Source of the DNA: Adenophora triphylla var. japonica
Taxonomy: Eukaryota; Streptophyta; Magnoliopsida; Asterales; Campanulaceae
DNA: 64,000 nucleotides
Reading direction: 5' to 3'
Assembly: GCA_022495995.1 (NCBI GenBank)
Contig: JAFEMH010002087.1
Span: 310,001 to 374,000, forward strand
Of this stretch, positions 11,671 to 21,899 are shown one piece after another. The first letter of the stretch is position 1. Each line of letters starts with the position of its first letter. Under the pieces are notes generated by a model, which did no database searches, was not told the DNA's origin, and saw only the letters and a list, made by a program, of their open reading frames with translations. A program made the translations under genes and the position numbers.

Positions 11671-12625
11671 TGTCCAGCACGTCCGAGCATGCGACAAGTG
11701 CCAGCGGTTTGCCAACCTCAACCATCTCCCGCCTCATGACCTGTACTGCATGACGACTCCTTGGCCGTTTGCAACTTGGGGTATTGACGTGATAGGGAAG
11801 ATAGCCCCGGCAGGAAGCAATGGACACGAATTTGTGCTAGTAGCCATCGACTACTTCACCAAGTGGGTAGAGGCCAAGTCCTACAAGGTCCTCACTTCCA
11901 GAAAAGTGGCCCAGTTTATCAAAGAAAACATAATGTGTAGATATGGGGTGCCCAATGAGATCATTTCTGATAATGGGTCGCACTTTGAAGGGGACTGCGA
12001 TAGGTTACTGTCAGAATTCAGAATCACTCGCCACAAGTCGTCTCCGTACAGACCTCAGACTAATGGAGCCGTGGAAGCTGCTAATAAGACGCTCGAACGG
12101 ATCATCCGGAAAATGGCCACCCGTGGTCGTGATTGGCCCAAAAAGCTGCACTTGGCACTCTGGGGCTACAGAACGTCTGTCAGAACAGCCACAGGAGAAA
12201 CTCCTTTTGCCCTAACTTACGGGATGGAAGCAGTATTACCAGTGGAGTTGGAAATCCCGTCATTAAGGGTCCTCCTGGAAAACAGTGTCAACGAAGTAGA
12301 ATGGTTGCGTAGCCGGCATGATGAATTGGCCTTGCTTGATGAAAGAAGGCTCAAAGCCATGGAGCACACCCGAGCCTATCAGAGGCGAATGGCCAGAGCG
12401 TTTGACAAAAAGGTCAAAGCCAGAGACATCAAAGAGGGTGACTTAGTGCTAAAAGTAAAGCCCCCTATCAGAGACAACCCCCTGGGAAAATGGGAACCCG
12501 TTTGGATCGGCCCTTATGTGGTGCAGAAGATACTATCGGGAGGAGCCATGAAGCTTGCAGACCTGGATGACAATCCCTTTGTCCACCCAGTCAACGGTGA
12601 TAAGCTCAGAAGGTACTATGTCTAA
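11660..12625 (+). pseudogene. pol: E2 integrase, C-terminal part of pol
   Basis: The open frame continues the zinc-binding module with ACDKCQRFANLNH, then the DDE core: WGIDVIGKIAPAGSNGHEFV, NEIISDNGSHFEGDCDRLL and PYRPQTNGAVEAANKTLERI supply D, D and E. ALWGYRTSVRTATGETPFAL and YGMEAVLPVELE follow, and the frame ends at TAA 12623-12625 after GDKLRRYYV. The core is intact from here to the stop; only the link to RNase H is shifted. No chromodomain is seen, as expected for Tat. Confidence 0.95.
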
Positions 12626-12639
12626 AAGGAAAATAAAAA

Positions 12640-12830
12640 AAAAAGTGCAAAAAAGAGTAATACCCAGCTAGGCTGAAAACCCCAAAAAGGGCGGTCTAGG
12701 CAAAAGACAGGGTTGCACATAAAAAAAAAAGAAAAAATCTTAGTGAAAAAAGAGTAATGCCCAGCTAGGCTGAAAACCCTAAAAAGGGCGGTCTAGGCAA
12801 AAAACAGGGCTGCACATAAAAAAATAGTTC
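12640..12830 (+). repeat. Two copies of a ~108-bp unit just after pol
   Basis: AGAGTAATACCCAGCTAGGCTGAAAACC (as CCCAGCTAGGCTGAAAACC, about 12662 and 12760), AAAAAGGGCGGTCTAGGC and the end ACAGGGNTGCACATAAAA occur twice in a row. A-rich spacers separate the units. Tat elements often carry such a leader-like block after pol. Role unknown. Confidence 0.85.
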
Positions 12831-13220
12831 ACCAGAATGAACTACGAAGACCTGAGCCCCTTAGTCTTTCTTATAAAAGGGGAACGTAGGCAGCCATTTA
12901 TGGTTCGGTCTAAACAATAAAAAAGGGCAATCAAGCTTCCATGAAGTGCGTCCTAAACAATAAATAAAAATAAAGGGCATTTCAGTTTTCATAAAACGGG
13001 TCCCAAGCAATAAGACATTTGAAATTTTCATGAAATGTGTCTTGATTAATTTCTAAAATAACATCTCTTGTTCATTTCAAGTTAAAAACTTCTTGATGAG
13101 TTCAAGCACGGTCTACTATTGACTCTGCTAACCTGCTACAAAGATCTAAAATATAAAAAATGCCTAAATAAACTAATGTGTTTGCAAAATGGCAATAAGG
13201 GAATTCTAAGAAAAGATCTG
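12831..13220. other. Noncoding spacer between pol and antisense gene 1
   Basis: AT-rich DNA with three loose repeats of the type GGGCATTTCAGTTTTCATAAAACG / CAATCAAGCTTCCATGAAGTG / TTTGAAATTTTCATGAAATG (12915-13040). No coding region is supported. It receives the 3' ends of pol from the left and of the antisense gene from the right, so convergent transcripts would meet here. Confidence 0.6.
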
Positions 13221-14722
13221 TCAGTCGTCATTTGCTGAGTCTTCTTTGGTCTTCTTCCCTTTACCTCGACCCCGTCGAGTTTTCTTTCTCTTCTTCTCTA
13301 TAATGTCGGTATCCCTCATCCCGATCTCCGTTATCTCACTGGAGCCTCCACCAAACCCGTGTCAATAAGTGCCTTTTCTACACGAGCACGAGTTCGCACT
13401 TCCTCCCTCTGAGCCTCAGTCAAAGGAGCGACCTCGGACAATCTCTTGTATCGAGCCTCCATATCTTTGATCGGTCACCCGACCGGTTATGGCGACTCGC
13501 TTTAGCCTCGGTCTCCTCGAGTCCTACTCGAGTCGCAGTCGGCCCCAATAAAGCCTCCGACGTCTCTCCCCCAGAATGACCCGAGTCGCTCCCATTTCCC
13601 TCTCGTACCGGTCCAAGTAGACAAAGTGGTCAAGATGGTACTCTTCCCGCTCCCGAAGATAGCCCCGGGTGGGAAAGCGGTGTATGTCCAAGCCCTCGAG
13701 AAGAATGAGAAGCTGGTTGGATCCCTCATATCCAATGGCATCACCTCCATGGTCCGAATGTCCTCCCAATCGCTCAATGGCTCCTGTAAGGCCCCGAACT
13801 GTCTGGATACCAAGCAGGGTATGTAAAAGGATGACCGGCAGAACCCTGGAACCCTCACAGCATAGGACTCCTGAAATATCCTCCTGGTCTGCAACCTCCA
13901 GTGAGGTATCCACCAACGGATGTCCGAAGTGGATAGCCTAGCCATCATCAGCTCCCAGCTACCCTGGTCCTGTTGCCTTGGTGCACCCCTCCGAGAAATC
14001 ACCCAAGGGCACTGAGTCGACAAAGCCCCTGGCAAAGCCCCAAGCCTCTCCTGCAGCCATAAAGTCAGCACAGTCGGGCTTCCAGACCTCATGAAATGGT
14101 CTCCCCTAGCCATCCTGTCAATGCCATGCAATGTCTCCCCCAAAACCAGTGGGACAATGTCCTTCCCAGCCCTGCAGTCTCTGACCATGTCCAAGAGACC
14201 ACCATGACAGATCCCCACGGACTCAGCGGTGAACAGAGCAGAAAATATGCAGAGAATAAAGGCATCCATAGCTACCGTGGTCGCAGCCATAGCCGAAGAC
14301 CCAAACCTGCCCGGGATATCAGAAAGGTCAATCCTGTCCGGGGCTATCATCATCCCCTCAGCCTCTCCCAGAGAAATCTGCAGAAAAGATGCAAGCTTTG
14401 CCGCCACCGGCACGTCTTCGATCAGCGAAATAGATATAGCCTCAATTTCGGGACCCCCAATCAAGGCTCGGAAGTCTTCATGCGTTGGGACAATCTCGTT
14501 GTAAGAAAAGCAGTAAACGTGTCTCCGGACGTCCCAAAACCTTGCTGCTGCTCTCAAAAGGTCCCAATCGGGCAGGAGATCCCTCAAATGCGATAAAGAC
14601 TTGATCTTGAAAGAAGAATCAAGCAGCCCCTTGTGAAATTGGATGTTGTGTTTCACCCAAGATTGAAGATCGGACAGAAAACAATCTCGCTTCCCCCTTT
14701 GCAATCTGACGAGATTCTCCAT
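13221..14722 (-). pseudogene. Antisense gene 1: PMD/DUF7745-like protein, frameshifted
   Basis: Antisense to E2. From the ATG at 14722 the frame encodes LRDLLPDWDLLRAAARFWD, YCFSYNEIVPTHEDFRALIG and, later, LTLWLQERLGALPGALST and DIRWWIPHWRLQ. This layout (filter-like LRR-poor helical domain, FxD..PT.EE/DF.ALIG, then a W-rich half) matches plant mobile domain proteins of the DUF7745 kind. Near 13870 the sense moves to another frame (VRGLTGAIERLGGHSDHGGD), and farther on to a basic tail (KKTRRGRGKGKKTKEDSAND) ending at TGA 13223-13221. At least two shifts are needed. Molecular role of the family is not settled; links to transposon silencing are known for Arabidopsis MAIN/MAIL proteins. Confidence 0.7.
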
Positions 14723-15253
14723 TGCAAAATGACCAAAGATGGTGTCTTTAAGTCCAATATGTGCTCTGGGAACAATTGGGACAAGTCTAGAGTGGAAAAT
14801 GAAATGAAATGGCCAAGCCTTGCTTTTATTCAGAAAATAACCAGTTCAGACAGAACTGTGAGCCGCACGGCCTCATTTGCCCTCAGGTCCATGCCGCATG
14901 GCTACATTTGCCATCTGCAGAAAAAATCTGCAGCAACCAAAGTTGCTGCCCAAGGGAGTTTTTCACCCCACTTTCTCAACCAAGACCTGTACAAAAACAT
15001 GTTCAAAGGTCACCCAAGCATTTATATATCGTTATAAATCATTTTGGCCCCGTTTCAGCCCCAATTCCAAGCAAAAAACTGCCCCGAGGCTCAAGTAATA
15101 TGCAAATTAATAAAAGCATAAATAGAAAAGCAAATAAAACAGTAATACATTGTTTTCGCCCCATCGGCGCCCAAATAAAGCAAAAAATAAACAAAGTGTG
15201 CATAAAAACGTGTTCATTGTTTGTTTTTGTTCCTAATCCACTCTAGAGACCTC
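14723..15253 (-). promoter_or_regulatory. Spacer upstream of antisense gene 1, downstream of antisense gene 2
   Basis: No supported coding region. It contains GCCGCACGGC (near 14872) and GCCGCATGGC (near 14892), the same kind of word found in the E2 LTR. It may hold the promoter of gene 1 and the terminator of gene 2, both minus strand; this is inferred only from position. Confidence 0.35.
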
Positions 15254-17854
15254 CTAGGCCTCCGATTCTTCTTCTTCTTCATCGCTGCTCAGCTCGTAGA
15301 CGCTAGCCTCCCTCATCAAGTCCTTCGGGTCGCTCACGTCAGACAGATGGACATTATCGTGCCCGTACTCAGCCAGCTGCTCTAGAATGTCAGCATTGGG
15401 TCCCCGTCCCCGAGGCATGGCACTGGAAGAGTACTCCGAGGCCGATGAGGTAGACGCTGTGCCCCCGACATGCCTTCTCTTGCGCCCGGGCTCCTGTGCG
15501 TCCGCCGCTGCCTTTGAAGTGCAGGCCAGCTTCCTCAGAAGGGACCGGCACATGTCTTTCCAGCCCCTGTTCTGCCTAACCAGTCTGTCATAAGTGCGAG
15601 CTGGAACCTGAGAAAAAGAGGAGAAAAATCTCAGAAAAATCTCAGAATTGCAAAAAGCAAAGAAATCTGAAAGAGGGAAAAGATCCTAAAAGTATACTTA
15701 CAGTGCTGTCAGGCGGCAGGGTATACTGGGGCTCCCTAGTGTCGGGGACAGGAATCCTCATCCTCCTTGGAACTCCGTGGACTACGTATGAAATGTGCGC
15801 AGGAGGGATCGGCGGGTCAGAAGGCTCGTCCTCCCCATATCCCTGAGTGACCGCCAGCTTCATCAGCTTCTGTGGCGTCCTCAGGCGCTGCTCCACAAAC
15901 ACAGCGTAGGGGGTATCCATGTCAAAATACTTCTTTGCGGCTATACCTGCCTGATATCTAGCAATCTCATCTGTCTGCCAATCCCTGGGCTGTAGCATCC
16001 GTGCTGGAGGATCATGGGGAGTAATGGCGTCCAATGGAGGGACATGGCCATACTGCCTAGAAAATCGATCCCCCAAATAGATGACATCACATGTCAGCCC
16101 TGTCAGCCATCTCCTCTGCCTGGTCGCCTCAATGGCCTCTCCTAGCAAAATCTCCGGATACCTGCCCCATGGGTAGAAGTCCACTCCGTCATGTCCATCT
16201 TTGTTGATGACCGGCCTCACCATCTTATAGTCAAAGGTGATCCGGGTCTTCTCCGTGAACTTATCCCTCGCATCTCCTCTCCAGCGAACCATAGCAGGGA
16301 AGATGGTGATATCGCTCTGTTGGTTCCAAGGAAAGAACCCGATCACCTCACAGAACCAGACCTGCATGTTCAAAACATCAAAAAGGGTCATTTTTCTTTC
16401 ATAAAAGCCTCAAGACAAGAAAAGAAAAATAAAAGAAAGAGGGACTACCTCAAGGGCAAATGAAAAGCAGTCCATGGAGGCAGCCTTATTCCGGCTGAAC
16501 ATATCCAGAGAGAAATATAGCTCTGCTAATCCGGCCTCGCCCCACGAGACCGTCCCAATCCCATCTACATCCTCCAAAGAGTCGAGAAGGCAAGTCATGG
16601 CCAGCGTCCCAGAATTTGCGAAGATGGTGACCGACAGCATCAACCACACAAAGGCTCTAGCAAGCTGGTGGGCAGTCACCTCACTAACGGCAAAGTCCCG
16701 TATGCAATTCTGGACTGCTACCTCGACGTTCCTCGTCTCCATTCCAAGCCCCTTGGGAATCAGCTCAAACCCGACCAAAGCCCTGAACTCCTCGGCAGTG
16801 ATATGGTCCCTCCAAGTCACAGGTCTCCCAGTGAACTGTAGGCCAGTGATAGCTGTAAAATCGGCGGGAGTCACTGTCAGCTCTCCCCAGCTAAGATGAA
16901 AGCTGTGGGTGGTGTCCCACCAAAACTCAGATAGGGCCTGGACCAAGCCCTTGCTCTTAGAAGTGATATGAATCCCCCTGCCGATAGCCTCAATGAAAAG
17001 ATCTAGGCCGGTAGCCCGCACCAGCTGTTTGGGGTTCACCCCGTCTTTCTCAAAATCTGGCATCCTCTGCCAAAGCCTGACTGCTATCTCAGACGGTCCC
17101 CTGGATTTGTTCTCCTGTAGGAAGAACGCAAAAGAAATGTGTCAGTCCTTCATCATTTTCAAAACCATGCATATATTCAAAAAAAGTGCACATGTTTTCA
17201 AAAGAAAATCATTCATAAAATCTTTCTAGCATCCTTTGCATCAAAAAAGCATTTTTCATCACTTGAAACACGTCATGTCAAGCCCCATTGCTTTCCTAAA
17301 GCACAAAATCACAATTTTCACAATTCTTAGCACATAAGCATTATTCTTTCAAAAAATGGCATGCATGAATCCTTTTCATTGCCCAAAATCTTGTTTTCTC
17401 ATTGATAATCAAAATGTTGACCTAGTTCTAGCACATGCAAGAACTCCGTCTCACTTTAAACAATTATCATCCTTACTTTATTTTCAAGAAAAAAAAGTGG
17501 GTCATTCTCATTATTTTTGTCAAATAAATTGCACATGCATGTTCTTAGCCTCATAGGTTAATCATCAATATCTCAAAATCATCCAAAATCCTAGGAAAAT
17601 CCTAGAAAATTCTTAAAATTCGGGTCAAGCCCTAAGTTAATCAATATTCAATCAAAATCGACGGAATTGAGCAAAATAAGAACGCTTACCCCAACCGATT
17701 GCGGGTTCGTCGATTTGTGCTCTCTTCTCCCCGGATAGAGCTCCGATGGAGGCATAAGAAAGTCATACTTTCTCTCCGTACGAACAATCTCCTTCCTCCT
17801 CCTTTGAGCGGCCGCGGAGATGTTCCTCCTCGCTTGCCTTGGCACCGGATCCAT
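15254..17854 (-). CDS. Antisense gene 2: four-exon plant mobile domain protein (614 codons), intact
   Basis: Minus strand, antisense to E2. Exons: 17854-17690, 17114-16449, 16361-15702 and 15607-15254. The introns (575, 87 and 94 bp) start GTAAGCG, GTAGTC and GTAAGTA and end in CAG; every junction is phase 0 and joining the exons leaves no stop before TAG/TGA-type end at 15254. The start has context AAGAATGG. Exon 2 has WWDTTHSFHLSWGELTVTPA and FTAITGLQFTGRPVTWRD, the PMD signature. Exon 3 begins VWFCEVIGFFPWNQQ, another conserved PMD region. Exon 4 ends in a basic patch (GRKRRHVGG) and an acidic tail (SSDEEEEESEA). This pattern suggests a nuclear protein. The family is fairly clear, the function is not. 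Antisense extra genes between pol and the 3' LTR are known in the Tat lineage; an unbroken one beside a ruined pol is notable. Confidence 0.82.
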
Positions 17855-18240
17855 TCTTGATCAAAGGAAGCAAGGGGATTGAAAGAATTTCGAATTCTCT
17901 TCCTCTCTTCTCTCTCTCTCCCTCGGCTGGAATGGGCGGCAGTAATGCCAAATGCCCGTTCAAATCAGATTTTAAATAATCTGGAAAAATTAATCTTCTA
18001 GCCGTACGGCTTCTTTTTCCTCCCTCTCATGCCGGGCGGCCTCATTTGCTCTGAGCAGAAATTACAATTTTGCCCCTGGACTTTCCACTTGGGCCTACAA
18101 TTCCCGTTATCCTTTAACTAAGATAACACCCTTTTCAGAAGATATCCCTTATCTCCTAAGCAATTAAGCTTTCTTCCCAGTCGCCTCCGTTAATTCCGTT
18201 ATAACGGGATAACGCTAGGTGACAACCTACGAATTGTCGA
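17855..18240 (-). promoter_or_regulatory. 5' region of antisense gene 2
   Basis: Directly upstream of the ATG at 17854 is a pyrimidine/purine-biased leader (plus-strand TCTCTTCCTCTCTTCTCTCTCTCTCCCTCGG at 17895-17930 region). An ATTATTTAAAAT word on the minus strand near 17980-17970 could act as TATA box. GCCGTACGGC lies at 18001-18010 and GCCGGGCGGC near 18031. All of this is position-based inference. Confidence 0.35.
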
Positions 18241-18249
18241 AATCCGAAC

Positions 18250-18600
18250 TTTTGCTACCTCTATCACGAATAGTGAAGTATGCTCAAGTCTTCTAAACTT
18301 AAGCTACCTCTATCACGAATAGTGAAGTATGCTCAAGTCTTCTAAACTTAAGCTACCTCTATCACGAATAGTGAAGTATGCTCAAGTCTTCTAAACTTTT
18401 GCTACCTCTATCACAGATAGTGACGTACGCTCAAGTTCTTCCTAACTTTAGCTACCTCTATCTCCTCGATAGTGAAGTATGCTTCAGTTTTCCAAACTCT
18501 AGCTACCTCTATCTCCTCGATAGTGAAGTATGCTTCAGTTTTCTCAAGTTCTCCTAACTTTAGCTACCTCTATCACAAATAGTGACGTAAGCTCTAGTTT
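18250..18600. repeat. Tandem repeat, ~50-bp unit, about seven copies
   Basis: GCTACCTCTATC recurs at about 18257, 18303, 18353, 18402, 18452, 18502 and 18562, followed by ACGAATAGTGAAGTATGCTC or TCCTCGATAGTGAAGTATGC. The first three units are nearly identical, the later ones diverge. It lies between antisense gene 2 and the 3' LTR of E2. Confidence 0.9.
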
Positions 18601-18604
18601 CTTC

Positions 18605-18743
18605 AGGTGACAACCTCCATTAATTGTCAATCAGGTGACAACCTCCATTAATTGTCAATCAGGTGACAACCTCCATTAATTGTCAATCAGGTGACAACCT
18701 CCATTAATTGTCAATCAGGTGACAACCTCCATTAATTGTCAAA
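18605..18743. repeat. Tandem repeat, 28-bp unit, five copies
   Basis: The unit AGGTGACAACCTCCATTAAT followed by TGTCAATC is repeated five times with almost no variation. A related phrase, AGGTGACAACCTACGAATTGTC, stands alone at 18219, which suggests the array grew from a local seed. Confidence 0.95.
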
Positions 18744-19220
18744 ACCTCAAGGATCCTAGACATCGTTCCTAACTATCTAGTGATGCTTGAACTACGATCA
18801 AGGCTTGATTCCTCCGGGATACGTAGGTAGCCTTTCATAAAAGGTCCAGCCATCCGACCACTTTGGTCACCCTGTTCCTTCGTCACTCATCAGTGATGAA
18901 GTAGCCCGTCATAGAGGTCTAGATATCCGACCACATCGGTCACTTCTAGCATATCCCCAGTAGGATTAATTGCTTGACCTCTTAGGTCATATTCTCTTCT
19001 ACTTCTCCAGCAAGAGACCAGTTTCTCTTCTCCATTCCTCAGCGGACCCCATTCCGAACTATGGCCTGGCTTGATTCCCACTCGGGATACGTAGGTAGCC
19101 TTCCAGAGGTTCAGCCACTCGACCACCTCGATCTCTCAATCCGTCTCGGCATTCGTCAGATCGGATCCTTTTCTATCGACAACCCCACTCGCCCTTCAAG
19201 TGACGTTGCCGAGGGGCTTC
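18744..19220 (+). other. E2 3' untranslated region and polypurine tract
   Basis: Phrases such as GATACGTAGGTAGCCTTTC (18820) and GATACGTAGGTAGCCTTCC (19085) also occur in reverse complement throughout the E3 3' region, showing common origin. GCCGAGGGGCTTC at 19208-19220 abuts the 3' LTR and is the probable polypurine tract. Confidence 0.7.
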
Positions 19221-20947
19221 TGTAAGTACCCAAATCTGGCTCATGCCTTCCGGTTAAATTTCCCGACAATTTCGGTAAGTTTCCCGGTAATTCCCCGGAC
19301 CTTCATAGTGTTCCGGAAATATTCCGGAACTGATCCAAAACAATTAAGGGCTGAAGGGGAAGCTTCCTAATTAAGAAACACGTTTTTCTTAATTAGGAAA
19401 TGTTCTAGAATTTGCCACCTTGCATGATTCTAGAAACATGCTGAGTCACAAGGGATAATGCCGCACGGCTGCATTAGCCAAGGACCTCTAGCCGCACGGC
19501 CTCATTAGCTATTTTCAGAACGCCTATAAATAGAGCCCTCCTCTACCCATTTTTCACACACAATATCATCAACCATTACACAATACACTATACTCAAGCA
19601 AATGCTGCGAAGTTAGGAAGCCAAAAGGGTGCCAAGAAGCCTCCTCCCTCCTCCTTGAAGATCTAGAAGTTGGTCCTTCCACCTAGCTCCACCCAAAGAA
19701 GAAGAGGCCACCATTGGTAACCTCTCACTCCCTAAACTTGCATCCTAATTGCTCTATATGATTTAATTGCTCATTGCATTTCATATATTGTTATTATCTT
19801 TGCTTGGGACTTGGCATTCATAGTTAAAGATCATATCTTTATATTCCCTTTCCCCCTTTTGCATGCATTAGGCATCTCTTGCCATTAAATATGTAATCTT
19901 TTGAATCAAAGGTGCATCCTTTGCACCTAAAAACCCTATTTTTACATAAAAATGCCACCTTCATGCATCATTTGCACATAAAAATTCAATCTTTATGATA
20001 AAAATGCATCCTTTGCACATGAAATCTTTTTTCAAGCATCCTTTGCATTAAAGATCATATCTTTATCCTAAATTAGCATCCCTTGCTTCTTAAAAATGCA
20101 ATCTTCATCCATCCCTTGCATATTTAAATCTCAATTTCTTCATAAAAATGCATCTTTTGCATAAAAATCATGTCTTTATGCATCCTTTGCAAATAAAGAT
20201 CACTTCTTTAAATCAAATGCATCCTTTGCAACCCAGAATGTCATCTTTTCACTAAAAATGTCATTTTTACATGCATTTCCCCATGTCCCCATTAGCAACC
20301 TTGGAACGGACCGGTGTAAAAGATCCTATCTTTACATCGTTTCTTCCATAAAAGGTTTCATAATTTCTTTAGAAAGGGACAACCTTGAACCCTATATCTC
20401 CGATTATCACTTAAGACGAGTATGAAGCATCTATATGAGCTCGACCGTCTTAAAGTGTAGGATTGATGGGCTAAAGACATTCCTTCCTAAAGAACCTCAT
20501 TTTGTGACTATAAAAGGGAGTAATTCTCTCAATCACGCAAGTCCCGAGGTTAAAAATGCGATGATCACAAGTCCAAGATGAGGACGGGATCATAATCCCG
20601 AATACATAAAATTCCAAGGAATCCCGAGCGACAACCAATAAATGGTTTGTACGTCCGGAAGACAACTTGGGACATTTCCTCCCCTTATTTTCAAACACAT
20701 GCACACAAGAAAGCACGCAAGCAAGCAGGATTAATGAAATCTTGGGAGACTTGCTCCGGCAAGGCACCTTGGGTGAACGACGATCCGTTCTCTCCAAGGG
20801 GTAACTTAACCTCCGAACCCATAAAACCTTTTTTTCAAAGTTTTGAGGTAATCAAAATGGCGTGGCGACTCCGTTTTTCAAATTAAACCGGATGTCTTCA
20901 AACTCGCATGAATTTCCAATACACAAAATTTGGGGCACACATTCACA
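19221..20947 (+). repeat. E2 3' LTR (1727 bp)
   Basis: Same boundaries and length as 4688-6414, with few substitutions (for example C to A in CTTCATAGTG). Followed by the target duplication ATACC and then E1 coding sequence in the correct frame. Confidence 0.95.
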
Positions 20948-20952
20948 ATACC

Positions 20953-21899
20953 CCCAAAGGTTGGTAAGAGCCAAACTTGATAAACAATTTGCAAAATTTT
21001 TAGAAGTCTTAAAATCTATTTATATCAACATACCTTTTACCGATGCCTTTCAACAAATGCCCTCTTATGCTAAGTTCTTAAAGGATATTCTTGCAAATAA
21101 AAGAAAACTTGAGGAGCATGAGACTGTGGCTTTAACAGAAGAAGTAAGTGCCATTTTACAAAGAGAACTTCCTCCTAAATTAAAAGATCCCGGTACTTTC
21201 TCTATTCCTTGTAAAATAGGTAAATACAATGTTGATAATGCTTTGTTAGATCTTGGGGCAAGTGTGAGCCTCATTCCGCTTTCGGTATGTAAGAAACTAG
21301 GTGTGGGGGAAATGAAACCCACCACTATTTCTCTCCAACTAGTGGATCGCTCCATTAAATACCCAATGGGTATTATGAAAGATGTCCCTAGTCAAATCGG
21401 GAAATTGATTATCCCGGTCGACTTTGTAGTCCTTGAGATGGAGGAAGATCACCAAATTCCAATCATTCTAGGAAGACCTTTTCTTGCCACCGTTGGTGCA
21501 GTAATAGATGTAAAGAATGACACTCTTTCTCTAAATATTGGAAATAAAAAGGTCAAATTTAAAAACTTAAATCTCAAGAAGTCGTGCCATAAAGTTAACA
21601 CTACAGAAAATGATAGCAAAAAGGATGAGAAATCACAATCCAAGGACTCAAAAATATTAATTAAAAATCCCTTAGATCATAGTGGTGAAAAAAATGTGCA
21701 CCCTAAAAAGCATAATAAGGTTGAAAAATCAAAGGGTAGGGGGCCTAAGAAGAAAAGCAAACCGGGATGTCACATATATACCAATAATAAGAGCTCAATC
21801 ACGCCAAAGGGCAAGGAATGGCGAGTTGTTAAGGATAAGAGACCATTACAATACCACTCACCGCCCATTATTACTGAAAGAAAGGGGTCGAGCTTATGA
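20953..21899 (+). pseudogene. E1 gag end and aspartic protease, severed from gag by E2
   Basis: The frame left at 4687 resumes here with PQRLVRAKLDKQFAKFLEVL, TDAFQQMPSYAKFLKDIL and LEEHETVALTEEVSAILQ, all typical of Athila. The protease follows: IPCKIGKYNVDNALLDLGAS (active site D-L-G-A-S near 21248), IKYPMGIMKDV, IPVDFVVLEMEEDHQIPIIL and GRPFLATVGAVIDV. A lysine-rich tail ends at TGA 21897-21899. In autonomous relatives RT would follow; here none does. Open for its whole length, so once continuous with gag except for the two gag lesions. Confidence 0.9.

Larger units (their letters stand above)
4688..20947 (+). mobile_element. E2: Tat-like Ty3/gypsy element nested in E1 gag
   Basis: The LTRs 4688-6414 and 19221-20947 are both exactly 1727 bp, and the target duplication ATACC is perfect (4683-4687 and 20948-20952). 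A primer site of the tRNA-Arg type follows the left LTR. The pol segment has a reverse transcriptase, an RNase H, a second archaeal-type RNase H and an integrase, the domain order that marks the Tat lineage. No gag or protease is recognisable between the leader and RT. Two antisense genes and two tandem arrays fill the 6.5 kb between integrase and the 3' LTR. Equal LTR lengths and few differences suggest a rather recent insertion, yet pol has many lesions, so it may have moved as a defective copy. Confidence 0.95.
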
